Below the pieces are notes generated by a model. That model was not told the DNA's origin. It saw only the letters and a list, made by a program, of their open reading frames with translations, and did no database searches. A stretch of 64,000 nucleotides of DNA from a virus, in IMG/VR virus record IMGVR_UViG_3300043395_000421, positions 1 through 64,000 of that record; one strand, 5' to 3'. The translations under genes and the position numbers were made by a program. Every line of letters begins with the position of its first letter. The first letter of the stretch is position 1. Below are positions 5,905 to 12,650 of this stretch, piece after piece.

Positions 5905-6138
5905 CTATTTTATGTACGAATTCCGCCAATTTGATGGGGAATGGTTATCCTCTATACTTTGTTTCATCTCAATGTCTTCGTACATTCGAACAATATGCAT
6001 GCAAGGATCTTGACCTTCATCAAACTCTGCAAACTCTTGCTCAGACATTGGTAGTCCGTCATGTGTATAACATACTGGGGGTCCGCACCAACCTTTTTCA
6101 ATCCCGTATGTCATCCATTCACTAAATGTTATATCCAT
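5905..6138 (-). CDS. Small acidic conserved-type protein, 77 aa
   Basis: The protein has GWCGPPVCYTHDGLPMSEQE at residues 16-35 and a centre of Glu/Asp with DPCMHIVRMYED. It resembles a small family common in actinobacterial phage and metagenome contigs; no function is known to me. It overlaps the thioredoxin gene end by 10 bases and is probably co-expressed with it. Confidence 0.65.
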   Translation of the reverse strand: MDITFSEWMTYGIEKGWCGPPVCYTHDGLPMSEQEFAEFDEGQDPCMHIVRMYEDIEMKQSIEDNHSPSNWRNSYIK

Positions 6139-6431
6139 CCTTCAAACTCTTTCACGAGTTTGTGTTTAGGCTGTGCGCCAACCACTTTTTTGACTGGTAC
6201 TCCATTTTCGAATACCATTAATGTTGGTATTGTAGATATGTCGTACTTTGTAGCCAAATCTTGTTGTTCATCTACATGAACTTTAGCAATTGATACATTG
6301 TACTCACTTGCTATCTCATCTAATATTGGAGCAACCTTTAAACAAGGCCCACACCAATCCGCCCAAAAATCTACAATCAGTATCTTGTTGTCATTTAAAG
6401 CTTTACTAAAGGTTTCACTAGTTAGATTCAT
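6129..6431 (-). CDS. Thioredoxin
   Basis: This is a full-length 100-residue thioredoxin. The active site WCGPC is at residues 26-30 and the cis-proline is at residue 69 (STIPT). It should reduce disulfides in the cytoplasm; in phages such proteins may supply reducing power to ribonucleotide reductase or act as polymerase factors, but neither partner is known here. I start at the ATG ending at 6431 because it has a GGAGGA SD site five bases upstream and yields the usual family N-terminus; the longer ORF adds 15 unlikely residues. Confidence 0.93.
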   Translation of the reverse strand: MNLTSETFSKALNDNKILIVDFWADWCGPCLKVAPILDEIASEYNVSIAKVHVDEQQDLATKYDISTIPTLMVFENGVPVKKVVGAQPKHKLVKEFEGWI

Positions 6432-6903
6432 CTGTATCCTCCGCATGAGTTGGCCAGTAGTAACTGCAAGATTCACAGCAAGTATACCCTAGTTCACGAT
6501 AGTCCGCAAACTCCGAATAGAAATAGTACTTTTCTGGGTCCTTTTCGTATAACCTTCCCTTATGAGAATAATGTACACGCTCATCTCCTAGCCACCAAGG
6601 CTCATCTGATTCCAGCATAAGGAAATTTTCCTGATAGATCTGGTCGAATGTATCTCGTGTACTATTCTTATAGCCACGCATAATAATTTCTTTTACGATG
6701 GCTTCATTGTATAGGAACAGCCAATCTTCATGGCCCTCCCACATTTTGACGGCTGGATGATTCACCCATGCGCCTGATTCATTATAATATCCTGCAAGAG
6801 ACTTGAGGACCTGAAGATTTTCTACGCTTTGCTTAATAAGACGCTTACGATCTAAATGTTTAGCAGTCTTTGCAAAGTCCGCCTCTGGTAAAAATGTTTG
6901 CAT
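6418..6903 (-). CDS. Pyrimidine-dimer DNA glycosylase-like protein, 161 aa
   Basis: The opening MQTFLPEADFAKTAKHLDRKRL followed by KQSVENLQVLKSL and later WVNHPAVKMWEGHEDWL matches a family commonly annotated in actinophages as pyrimidine-dimer DNA glycosylase-like. The characteristic R-L-x-KQ and NHPAVxMW motifs are present; the link to true T4 endonuclease V activity is weaker. Three Cys residues at the C-terminus (CCESC) are an extra feature. Its promoter has -10 TAAGAT only six bases before the ATG, so its mRNA may be leaderless. Confidence 0.6.
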   Translation of the reverse strand: MQTFLPEADFAKTAKHLDRKRLIKQSVENLQVLKSLAGYYNESGAWVNHPAVKMWEGHEDWLFLYNEAIVKEIIMRGYKNSTRDTFDQIYQENFLMLESDEPWWLGDERVHYSHKGRLYEKDPEKYYFYSEFADYRELGYTCCESCSYYWPTHAEDTDESN

Positions 6904-6909
6904 AGTCCT

Positions 6910-6938
6910 ATCTTACTAAATAGTATAAGGCTAGTCAA
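6910..6938 (-). promoter_or_regulatory. Leaderless-type promoter for the glycosylase-like gene
   Basis: TTGACT (6938-6933), a 17-base spacer and TAAGAT (6915-6910) are followed after six bases by the ATG at 6903. Transcription would start at or next to the A of the start codon. Confidence 0.7.
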
Positions 6939-6940
6939 TA

Positions 6941-7153
6941 CTAGTCTTGATTTTTTAATTCTTCTGCTGCTTGGTTGAATTTATCCATAAACATTTGGAT
7001 AACAAATAATGTGCTTTCTTGTGCATTTTTCTTCAACGCTGCTTCTGCCATTTCATTTCTTTCTTCTAATGGCATTGCGTTATACCATTTCTGATATAAC
7101 GCAATTGCAACGTCTCCGATTATTCCTTCTAATACGGTGACTTGATTAGCCAT
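6941..7153 (-). CDS. Hypothetical helical protein, 70 aa
   Basis: The protein is all-helical in appearance (MANQVTVLEGIIGDVAIALY, later EMAEAALKKNAQES), with no Cys and no membrane segment. It overlaps the end of the subtilase gene by 8 bases, so it is likely translated together with it. A role as protease partner or inhibitor is conceivable from position only. Confidence 0.6.
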   Translation of the reverse strand: MANQVTVLEGIIGDVAIALYQKWYNAMPLEERNEMAEAALKKNAQESTLFVIQMFMDKFNQAAEELKNQD

Positions 7154-8063
7154 TTAAAATATCCTTGCTTACAACATACCCTGAAATAGTTTTACTTTTT
7201 ACTGGGTAGGATTTTGATTTAATCAAATCTAATAATTGTTGTTTTGTGTATGAAGGATATTTTGATTTAAGTCCAACATAAACTGCTGCTGCAACTTGTG
7301 CCGAAACAGATGTGCCGTCTTCGTTGAAAAAATATCCACTAGGATTAATAAGTCTTAATCTACCAAGAGCAAACATGTCTGTGATATTAGAATCGTAATT
7401 AGAATAAACTGCAATTCCGTCTGTAACTGAAGTTGCAGATACAGTTACTGCTTGACTAATACAACCTGGCCAAGATACACGCTTTTGATCACGCATATTA
7501 CCAGCAGCAATAAAAACAGGTACTCCTGACGAATCAAGTGTTGATATAGCACTTACAGTATTTGGTGTTGTTGGGCAATAATTAGCCAAAGGCGCTAAAT
7601 TATGATGTCCTTGAGAGATTGCCACAGCCTGAATATTAAATTTAGACTTGTTTGCGTTTACCCAATTTAAAGCCTTAACAAAAGTTTCCTCATTGTATAT
7701 CTGTCTTACGCCAGTTGAAGTGGCTCCAACAATCCTTACGAATACAATTCCAATATTTGGATTAGTTGATACTGATGCATGTGCCATTTTAGTTCCATGA
7801 TCAAAGCCATTTGCCACCATTTGTGATAATGGCATATATGCTGCTCCTGGACCCTCCATAAAATTAGATCCATTTGGGCATGAATTCCATTCTAAAATAC
7901 ATACTTCATAAACAATTCTATCTTTAAACACTGGTAAATTTGCGTTCAAAGCTGTATCAAGAATTGCCACCGTTGCAGGAGCAGGTTGATTAGCCTGAAC
8001 CATATTAATTGATGTTATAGTTGTAATTAAGGCTACAACAGCCGCCATTAGTTTTTTATTCAT
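7146..8063 (-). CDS. Secreted subtilisin-like (S8) serine protease, 305 aa
   Basis: Residues 1-25 form a signal peptide (KKLMAAVVALITTITS). The catalytic triad is visible: Asp36 in TVAILDTALN, His89 in GFDHGTKMAHA and Ser252 in EDGTSVSAQVAAA, with the oxyanion Asn189 in FIAAGNMRD. The protein is about the size of a minimal subtilase domain without an obvious propeptide. It should act outside the membrane, perhaps on host surface proteins or co-secreted phage proteins. I start at the ATG ending at 8063; the promoter's -10 box is seven bases upstream, so the TTG-extended ORF lies outside the transcript. Confidence 0.88.
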   Translation of the reverse strand: MNKKLMAAVVALITTITSINMVQANQPAPATVAILDTALNANLPVFKDRIVYEVCILEWNSCPNGSNFMEGPGAAYMPLSQMVANGFDHGTKMAHASVSTNPNIGIVFVRIVGATSTGVRQIYNEETFVKALNWVNANKSKFNIQAVAISQGHHNLAPLANYCPTTPNTVSAISTLDSSGVPVFIAAGNMRDQKRVSWPGCISQAVTVSATSVTDGIAVYSNYDSNITDMFALGRLRLINPSGYFFNEDGTSVSAQVAAAVYVGLKSKYPSYTKQQLLDLIKSKSYPVKSKTISGYVVSKDILNG

Positions 8064-8070
8064 GTTGCCT

Positions 8071-8099
8071 ATTCTACTAAATGACAACTAGATCGTCAA
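8071..8099 (-). promoter_or_regulatory. Leaderless-type promoter for the subtilase
   Basis: TTGACG (8099-8094), a 17-base spacer and TAGAAT (8076-8071) lie seven bases before the ATG. The spacer end and -10 region (ATTTAGTAGAATAGG) closely resemble the promoter at 6910-6938 (ATTTAGTAAGATAGG). Confidence 0.72.
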
Positions 8100-8101
8100 T
8101 A

Positions 8102-8284
8102 CTAGTTGTTAGGAATATCAGGTCTATTTGGTTTCTTTGAATACCATTTCCCAGCATCCATCTCTGGAGCTTTAATTCCGCCGACCTCTATAATTGCGGA
8201 CAACATTGCTTTTACATATTCTATTTCGTAGTTAAGTCTAACTATTTCTAACTCTGCAAGTCTAAGTCTTTCTGATTTTCTCAA
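8102..8284 (-). CDS. Small coiled-coil protein, 60 aa
   Basis: Residues 1-36 have a heptad-like charged pattern (RLRLAELEIVRLNYEIEYV) suggesting a short coiled coil, followed by a Pro/Lys-rich tail. It is coupled by ATGA to the zinc-ribbon membrane protein upstream and ends just before the subtilase promoter. Confidence 0.6.
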   Translation of the reverse strand: MRKSERLRLAELEIVRLNYEIEYVKAMLSAIIEVGGIKAPEMDAGKWYSKKPNRPDIPNN

Positions 8285-8634
8285 TTATCTAACCCTTCTC
8301 TATAGTCTACTGGCGTAGGTGCAGTAGCGAGACTGCCGCAGTTTGCACATTCCATATCAAGAAAGTAAGTTGCGATTTCATTCTCATTAAAAATTACTTT
8401 TACATTAAAAATGTTACATCCACAAGCACAAACATGAGTTGGTGTACCACGAAGATCCATGGCATTATCATAATTCTCTGGCTTAAGATTTAGTATGTCA
8501 TCCACTTCTTCATCCTCGTCATCTTCTTCCTGATTGTCAAATACAATAACAGTGTGCTTATCTAGGAAGTCTCTTATTAATCCTACTGTAACTAATCCAA
8601 ACAGTAGGGCGGCTAAACGATTCAGCCACTTCAT
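8281..8634 (-). CDS. Membrane-anchored zinc-ribbon protein, 117 aa
   Basis: An N-terminal hydrophobic helix (LNRLAALLFGLVTVGLI, residues 4-20) is followed by a highly acidic linker (residues 35-47) and a C-terminal zinc ribbon with VCACGCN and MECANCGS. The domain probably faces the cytoplasm. The function is unknown, though similar proteins occur in actinophage accessory regions. Its promoter places the -10 six bases before the ATG. Confidence 0.65.
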   Translation of the reverse strand: MKWLNRLAALLFGLVTVGLIRDFLDKHTVIVFDNQEEDDEDEEVDDILNLKPENYDNAMDLRGTPTHVCACGCNIFNVKVIFNENEIATYFLDMECANCGSLATAPTPVDYREGLDN

Positions 8635-8640
8635 ATGTCT

Positions 8641-8670
8641 ATTATACTCCTAGACCTCTATAATTGTAAA
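8641..8670 (-). promoter_or_regulatory. Leaderless-type promoter inside the 3' end of the upstream gene
   Basis: TTTACA (8670-8665), an 18-base spacer and TATAAT (8646-8641) are followed after six bases by the ATG at 8634. The -35 box lies within the last codons of the Ntn hydrolase gene. Confidence 0.7.
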
Positions 8671-9228
8671 GGGGCCTCTTACGCTCATTATGAACTTGGC
8701 TGATGCCTCTAGAGCCATTCTTACACGCTTTCGTGGAGTCTTTATTGTAGACGTAGAAAATAAAGATCCTAGCGCTACTTGCTGTCCGCTTCCTTCTGCA
8801 AGGTATTCAACATCAACTTCAGCAACATGGTAGTCTACATCCATAATAAATATTCTTCCAGTATTTTGTACTGCAATAATTATAATTCCACCTTCATCGC
8901 CATCTTCACCAGCGCTTGTACCGAATCTTCCATATCCGTGTTCTTGATAAGCTTCTTTAACAGATTCAACAAACTTGGTACGCATAAACTTATCTAAATT
9001 TTTATATCCTGCCGTCGGTTTATAAATTGGCGGAGTCCAGTTGTATTGTAAAATTTGTCCCATTCTAAAACTATCCACAAAGCCAATGCCAAACTGTCCT
9101 ACTCTAAAAACTTTAGGATCTGTTGTTTGAAGTATTAAACCAGACTTTTCATCTGATGCGGCAGAATCTCCTCCAAGAAATACCTTGTTCCCAGAAGATA
9201 GGGCTACGATACAGGTCATATACCCCAT
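8650..9228 (-). CDS. Proteasome-like Ntn hydrolase, 192 aa
   Basis: After a short start (MGYM) the sequence TCIVALSSGNKVFLGGDSAAS matches a proteasome beta-subunit N-terminus. Counting the Thr after MGYM as position 1, an Asp falls at position 17, as in the proteasome, and a Lys at 35 near the usual Lys33. The remaining sequence has the alternating strands and Gly-rich turns of the Ntn fold. The Thr would become the N-terminal nucleophile after removal of Met; an ATG three codons in, giving exactly Met-Thr, is therefore an attractive alternative start (8650-9219). Homologues without assigned function occur in actinophages. It may act as a protease or amidohydrolase. Confidence 0.75.
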   Translation of the reverse strand: MGYMTCIVALSSGNKVFLGGDSAASDEKSGLILQTTDPKVFRVGQFGIGFVDSFRMGQILQYNWTPPIYKPTAGYKNLDKFMRTKFVESVKEAYQEHGYGRFGTSAGEDGDEGGIIIIAVQNTGRIFIMDVDYHVAEVDVEYLAEGSGQQVALGSLFSTSTIKTPRKRVRMALEASAKFIMSVRGPFTIIEV

Positions 9229-9238
9229 TGTACTATTT

Positions 9239-9547
9239 CTAATATTCCGAGTCTACATCCTGCAATTCAATTATATTTAATTGTACTAGGGCATTCTCAA
9301 GCTCTGATTTAACCTGGATTAATTCCTGTATTGAGGAGTAATATTTATCCTTCCAGTCTGTCAGCTCTTTTTCAAGCTTATATAATTCAATTTTAAGGTC
9401 TTTTATCTCTAATTTAAGGTGATCCTGTTCCCGCTCTTGCTTTCTTGTTTTTTCTCTTTTATTTTCTTTTAGCCCCGCCACAATTGCCGTACCCATACCG
9501 CTTAGTACGGCGGCAGAAATAGCCAAAACAATAGAGGTATAATCCAT
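9239..9547 (-). CDS. Membrane-anchored coiled-coil protein, 102 aa
   Basis: Residues 4-25 are a membrane helix (SIVLAISAAVLSGMGTAIV). Residues 30-95 form a long charged coiled coil with regular Leu and Ile heptads (LKIELYKLEKELTDWKDKY). This architecture occurs in phage Rz/spanin-like proteins and in membrane-tethered scaffolds; neither is demonstrated. TATAAT lies nine bases upstream of the ATG without a clear -35. Confidence 0.65.
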   Translation of the reverse strand: MDYTSIVLAISAAVLSGMGTAIVAGLKENKREKTRKQEREQDHLKLEIKDLKIELYKLEKELTDWKDKYYSSIQELIQVKSELENALVQLNIIELQDVDSEY

Positions 9548-9575
9548 AATAGATTAATTATACCGTTAAATAGGT

Positions 9576-9812
9576 CTAAACTAATAGTTCAGACGCAGAT
9601 ATTTCATTTCCTATATAGCGTTTTTTAAGAACAAATTCCCTGACATGATCGGCGCCATTTGATCTTCCCGCCAAAATAATTACCCAGCGTGGCTCCAATT
9701 TAGAATTGATGCAGGTCTCGCACATCAATAAATTAATCGGAAGCAAAGAGGACTTCTTTGCATTTAATTTATGCTTGCTCTTGCTACAGCTATAGCATAA
9801 GATCTTATCCAT
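9576..9812 (-). CDS. Zinc-binding conserved-type protein, 78 aa
   Basis: The protein has ILCYSCSKSKHKL and LLMCETCINSK, two CxxC knuckles about 25 residues apart, and then EPRWVIILAGRSNGADHVREF. I recall close relatives in freshwater actinobacterial phages, always uncharacterised. It overlaps the upstream gene by 8 bases. Confidence 0.65.
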   Translation of the reverse strand: MDKILCYSCSKSKHKLNAKKSSLLPINLLMCETCINSKLEPRWVIILAGRSNGADHVREFVLKKRYIGNEISASELLV

Positions 9813-10005
9813 TATCTTCCTCTACGTGATGAAATACGATTTCGTCTACTATAGCGAACTCGTCATTTTCTAATAAAACTTCGCAATCTATTCCGTCTTT
9901 ATTATATTTTACTAAAGATGCAAACGCTCCAAGCTTATCCACTGTTCCGTAAACTCTTTCTTCATATATATACACAATGTTAATTATCTCATAATACTCT
10001 TGCAC
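9805..10005 (-). CDS. Hypothetical protein, 66 aa
   Basis: A beta-rich acidic protein (IINIVYIYEERVYGTV) with a C-terminal His-Val-Glu-Glu-Asp tail. It overlaps both neighbours by 8 and 17 bases, supporting translation. No motif is recognised. Confidence 0.6.
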   Translation of the reverse strand: MQEYYEIINIVYIYEERVYGTVDKLGAFASLVKYNKDGIDCEVLLENDEFAIVDEIVFHHVEEDNG

Positions 10006-10318
10006 TTGGTACCCCCTCTAGTTCACATCTTACACCAAATGATTCTATTACTTTTTTAACCTTATCAACATAAGAAATTACTTCTTCTTTTTTGCTTCCG
10101 TCAAACTGTAAAAAATTATCTTCGTATAATCTGATCGCTAGAAAGTCTGGGTACATTGCAATATCCATCATGAGCAACATAGGTTGTCTTATCTCTCTGA
10201 TCTTTTTTTTCATTTCGTCATTATAAAATACTGGTTTATTTGGTTCGCCCGTCCATTGATTAATGCCATGTTTGAAATGGCCTTTATCATAAAAATGACT
10301 GCTATTGCTAAGCGACAC
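9989..10318 (-). CDS. Hypothetical protein, 109 aa
   Basis: The protein begins MSLSNSSHFYDKGHFKHG and has a central RQPMLLMMDIAMYPDFLAI segment, followed by a helix containing VISYVDKVKKVIESF. The fold is probably alpha/beta; no motif is recognised. It is co-transcribed with the WhiB gene, overlapping it by 11 bases. Confidence 0.6.
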   Translation of the reverse strand: MSLSNSSHFYDKGHFKHGINQWTGEPNKPVFYNDEMKKKIREIRQPMLLMMDIAMYPDFLAIRLYEDNFLQFDGSKKEEVISYVDKVKKVIESFGVRCELEGVPSARVL

Positions 10319-10619
10319 CTTTACTCCTTAGTTTCTTCCAAATTTCTGGAGTTTTGTGGAGATTCTTAGATTTATCTATTTCTCCTGATGACATATAGAC
10401 GCCACCCCATACTCCATACTCTGCTTTTTCTATGCCTGATTCATAGCACATTTTAAGTACTGGGCATGACAAGCATGCGTCGTCTATATTTTTTGCTATG
10501 TTGGCGTCTACTTCATACTTATCATAGAATAGATTTGTATCCATTCCACGACATACTGCCAGATGCCACCAGTCAAAATCGTCTGTATCTACACCTAAAT
10601 CATTTAAAATATTTGACAT
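10308..10619 (-). CDS. WhiB-family transcriptional regulator
   Basis: The four Fe-S ligands are at Cys23 (AVCRG), Cys49, Cys52 and Cys58 (ACLSCPVLKMC), and the G[VI]WGG turn is at residues 69-73 (EYGVWGG). WhiB proteins are found almost only in actinobacteria and their phages and bind the host housekeeping sigma factor. The C-terminal basic tail (KSKNLHKTPEIWKKLRSKG) would contact DNA. In mycobacteriophages WhiB-like proteins alter septation and superinfection; a similar role is possible here. It is the second gene of the operon starting at 10833. Confidence 0.9.
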   Translation of the reverse strand: MSNILNDLGVDTDDFDWWHLAVCRGMDTNLFYDKYEVDANIAKNIDDACLSCPVLKMCYESGIEKAEYGVWGGVYMSSGEIDKSKNLHKTPEIWKKLRSKGVA

Positions 10620-10833
10620 ACTTTATAGGAAGCTTCCATATACCATTATTGTTGACGGCTATTCTTTCTGCCGTCCCCCATGTATTCTTTCGAAACATGC
10701 CGTTTTTGCTTGTATATCCGTTGATATTTTTATTCCATATTAAAAGATCATAATTTTCCCAGAAAGTATTTATTTTTTCTGTCTGCGCTTTTTTTATGAA
10801 GATTTCAACACCTTGTAAATTTAGGTTTAACAT
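10600..10833 (-). CDS. Hypothetical protein upstream of WhiB, 77 aa
   Basis: The protein is rich in Asn, Lys and aromatics (NTFWENYDLLIWNKNINGY, then FRKNTWGTAER). It starts after an AAAGGG SD site and overlaps the WhiB start by 20 bases. The repeated Trp/Asn pattern hints at a small beta domain, perhaps HNH- or AP2-like, but no catalytic His is present. Function is unknown. Confidence 0.6.
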   Translation of the reverse strand: MLNLNLQGVEIFIKKAQTEKINTFWENYDLLIWNKNINGYTSKNGMFRKNTWGTAERIAVNNNGIWKLPIKYVKYFK

Positions 10834-10853
10834 TTTCCCTTTTATAGACTAAA

Positions 10854-10895
10854 CCGCAGCATCCCAATATATATATTATACAGGAATTACTGCGG
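10854..10895 (-). terminator. Inverted repeat overlapping the WhiB-operon promoter
   Basis: CCGCAG-TA-ATTCC and GGGAT-G-CTGCGG pair imperfectly around a 17-base AT-rich loop that contains the -10 box of the WhiB operon. On the minus strand it follows the stop of the 352-aa structural-type gene and is trailed by TTTAG, so it may terminate that transcript; it could also be an operator. Confidence 0.5.
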
Positions 10896-10904
10896 CTATG
10901 TCAA
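10875..10904 (-). promoter_or_regulatory. Consensus promoter of the WhiB operon
   Basis: TTGACA (10904-10899), an 18-base spacer and TATAAT (10880-10875) match the sigma-70 consensus exactly. The leader is about 35 bases long and carries AAAGGG before the ATG. Confidence 0.8.
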
Positions 10905-10907
10905 TAC

Positions 10908-11969
10908 TTATTTCCAGTTTTCTGGAATCATATCTGATGCGCCAAGTGCCTTTGCACGACGCTTAATATGTGCTTTTACCTTTGGATCTGCTCCGCCACG
11001 TCCCCATGAACGAATTGCATTCATTAGGTCTGTGCGGTTAGCAATTGGATATGACCCATCTGGCATGGCCTTGCCTTCTTCTGCCATGCTACGGCGTTGC
11101 TCTGCTGTAAATTTACGCTTTACAAGATCAAATGGATCTAGTTTGTCTGCAAATAAAGATTTCTTAACGCTGGATGATGGTACACAATTTGGTACCATAC
11201 GTCCACCCTTTTCTTTCATGCCAACCTGCGTATACCCAGACCAGCACTTTTGCATTTCATTGTCCCATTTATCTTCATCTTCATTATCAGACTTATATAC
11301 TTCTTCTTTATCCTCTTCGTCATGAACTTTTGCAACAGGATAATTAATTTCATTCTTCATAGGGTCTCCAACAGGAGGAACGCCATTGTCTTCTGCTTCT
11401 GGCGTTTCTGCATCAGACTCTGAGTCTGGGGCCTCTTCTTCTGGCACTTCAATCATTCCTTCAATTGCTTCCATAAGATGTTCAATTACCATGCCAAGCT
11501 GTTCTTTAGTTACTTCTGGACGTAAAGCTTTTTTGATTTCTTCGTCGTCATCAATTTCAACAACAGTATCAAATGGCTCTACTGCATCTGTTAGCATATC
11601 TTTAATTTCTTCAATTAGGTCTTCTTGTACATATGATTTTTTCATATTCTTTTCTCTTTCTACAATTTTGCGAGACCAAGAGAAACCAGCATCTCCACCC
11701 CATGCGTCCCACATAATCCGCCCATTTGAGGGGTTAGAAGTATTATAAAAATCTTTACCTTTTTTGTCTACTTCATGTCTGGAAAAGAAGGAGTACATGC
11801 GCTTAACAGTAGAGAGGCTTAGTGTTTCACCTCTAGCTAATTGTCCAGCACGAGTCCAGCCAACTGCAGTTCCTGCACCTTTTGCTTTACCCTGTTCTTT
11901 CCAACGAATAGCCCGCTTTGCTGCGGACTTCATTCCTGCCGTTGGCGAATATCCTTCTTTAGCCATCAT
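10908..11969 (-). CDS. Multidomain phage protein with DUF6582-like C-terminus, 353 aa
   Basis: Residues 14-95 (KSAAKRAIRWKEQGKAKG, later RGETLSLSTVKRMYSFFSRH and a WGGDAGFSW end) match a domain I know at the N-terminus of actinophage structural proteins. A linker of about 100 acidic residues follows. Residues 240-262 carry CWSGYTQVGMKEKGGRMVPN. The C-terminus (FTAEQRRSMAEEGKAMPDGS, then AHIKRRAKALGASDMIPENW) is DUF6582-like. Similar proteins are linked to head morphogenesis, yet this one lies far from the capsid genes, next to the endolysin. It could start at the second ATG. Confidence 0.65.
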   Translation of the reverse strand: MMAKEGYSPTAGMKSAAKRAIRWKEQGKAKGAGTAVGWTRAGQLARGETLSLSTVKRMYSFFSRHEVDKKGKDFYNTSNPSNGRIMWDAWGGDAGFSWSRKIVEREKNMKKSYVQEDLIEEIKDMLTDAVEPFDTVVEIDDDEEIKKALRPEVTKEQLGMVIEHLMEAIEGMIEVPEEEAPDSESDAETPEAEDNGVPPVGDPMKNEINYPVAKVHDEEDKEEVYKSDNEDEDKWDNEMQKCWSGYTQVGMKEKGGRMVPNCVPSSSVKKSLFADKLDPFDLVKRKFTAEQRRSMAEEGKAMPDGSYPIANRTDLMNAIRSWGRGGADPKVKAHIKRRAKALGASDMIPENWK

Positions 11970-12109
11970 TTCTCCTTTACGCTGACAACTTTGACATTTC
12001 TGACTTCGTCATCAACTCCGAATATATCGTTCAAATAATCTACAGCGTCATTTTCATCGAATGCCTGTATTTCTGCTTCAATCTCTAATTTTACCTTATA
12101 TGTGTTCAT
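11966..12109 (-). CDS. Small DpnD/PcfM-like protein, 47 aa
   Basis: The ORF MNTYKVKLEIEAEIQAFDE ends VRNVKVVSVKEK and overlaps the flanking genes by one and four bases. The alternating strand-helix-strand pattern resembles DpnD/PcfM-type short proteins (recalled, not searched) and the plus-strand protein at 1-255. No activity is known. Confidence 0.6.
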   Translation of the reverse strand: MNTYKVKLEIEAEIQAFDENDAVDYLNDIFGVDDEVRNVKVVSVKEK

Positions 12110-12648
12110 TATGCTTTAAATTTAGGGCGTCCAAATCCTACTATAGTAATTGGCACCTTTTTACTATTTTTTTTGAATGCACGGAGTTGTCTGCAGGCTT
12201 CTCCGCCATTTCTTTGACTACCTTTTTTATTGCTTGATGTATTTCCCTCTACACACCAAACAGTTCCGTCTTCATTATCTTCAATAACAATTCCAACGTG
12301 AGAAATTCTATCTACTCCATCTGCAGGGAAATCAAAATAGGCAATGTCTCCTGGTTCTGGATCTGCTAGATCTCCGTCAATCCAAGCGTTTTTCTTTTTA
12401 AATGCTGCTGCGCCACCTGGAGTATACACGGTGTTTGGAACTTTAACTCCTGCTTGATCTGCACACCACATTACAAAAGATCCGCACCAAGGCTGGAAAT
12501 TAGCTTTTGTGAACGCACCATACTTTGTCTCATTGTCTTTTGGACCCTCAATATATCCAACCTGAGATTTAGCAACCTGAATTAAACGAGCAGCGCTACC
12601 TTTTGGAGCTTTTGGTGTTTCTGCTGGTACTGGAAAATTATCTGACAT
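12109..12648 (-). CDS. Endolysin with CHAP domain, 179 aa
   Basis: A CHAP-type Cys/His amidase-peptidase domain covers most of the protein: nucleophile Cys55 in FQPWCGSFVMW, His117 in RISHVGIVIED, and the polar residue in CVEGNTSS near 134-136. It should cut peptidoglycan cross-links at lysis. There is no signal peptide, so a holin is needed, and membrane proteins encoded directly upstream could supply it. No separate wall-binding domain is seen; the C-terminus (FKKNSKKVPITIVGFGRPKF) is short and basic. Confidence 0.85.
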   Translation of the reverse strand: MSDNFPVPAETPKAPKGSAARLIQVAKSQVGYIEGPKDNETKYGAFTKANFQPWCGSFVMWCADQAGVKVPNTVYTPGGAAAFKKKNAWIDGDLADPEPGDIAYFDFPADGVDRISHVGIVIEDNEDGTVWCVEGNTSSNKKGSQRNGGEACRQLRAFKKNSKKVPITIVGFGRPKFKA

Positions 12649-12650
12649 GA

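Noticed and set aside
8064-8087. TTG-started extension of the subtilase
   Set aside because: The extension overlaps the promoter's -10 box, so it would not be transcribed, and it spoils the signal peptide.
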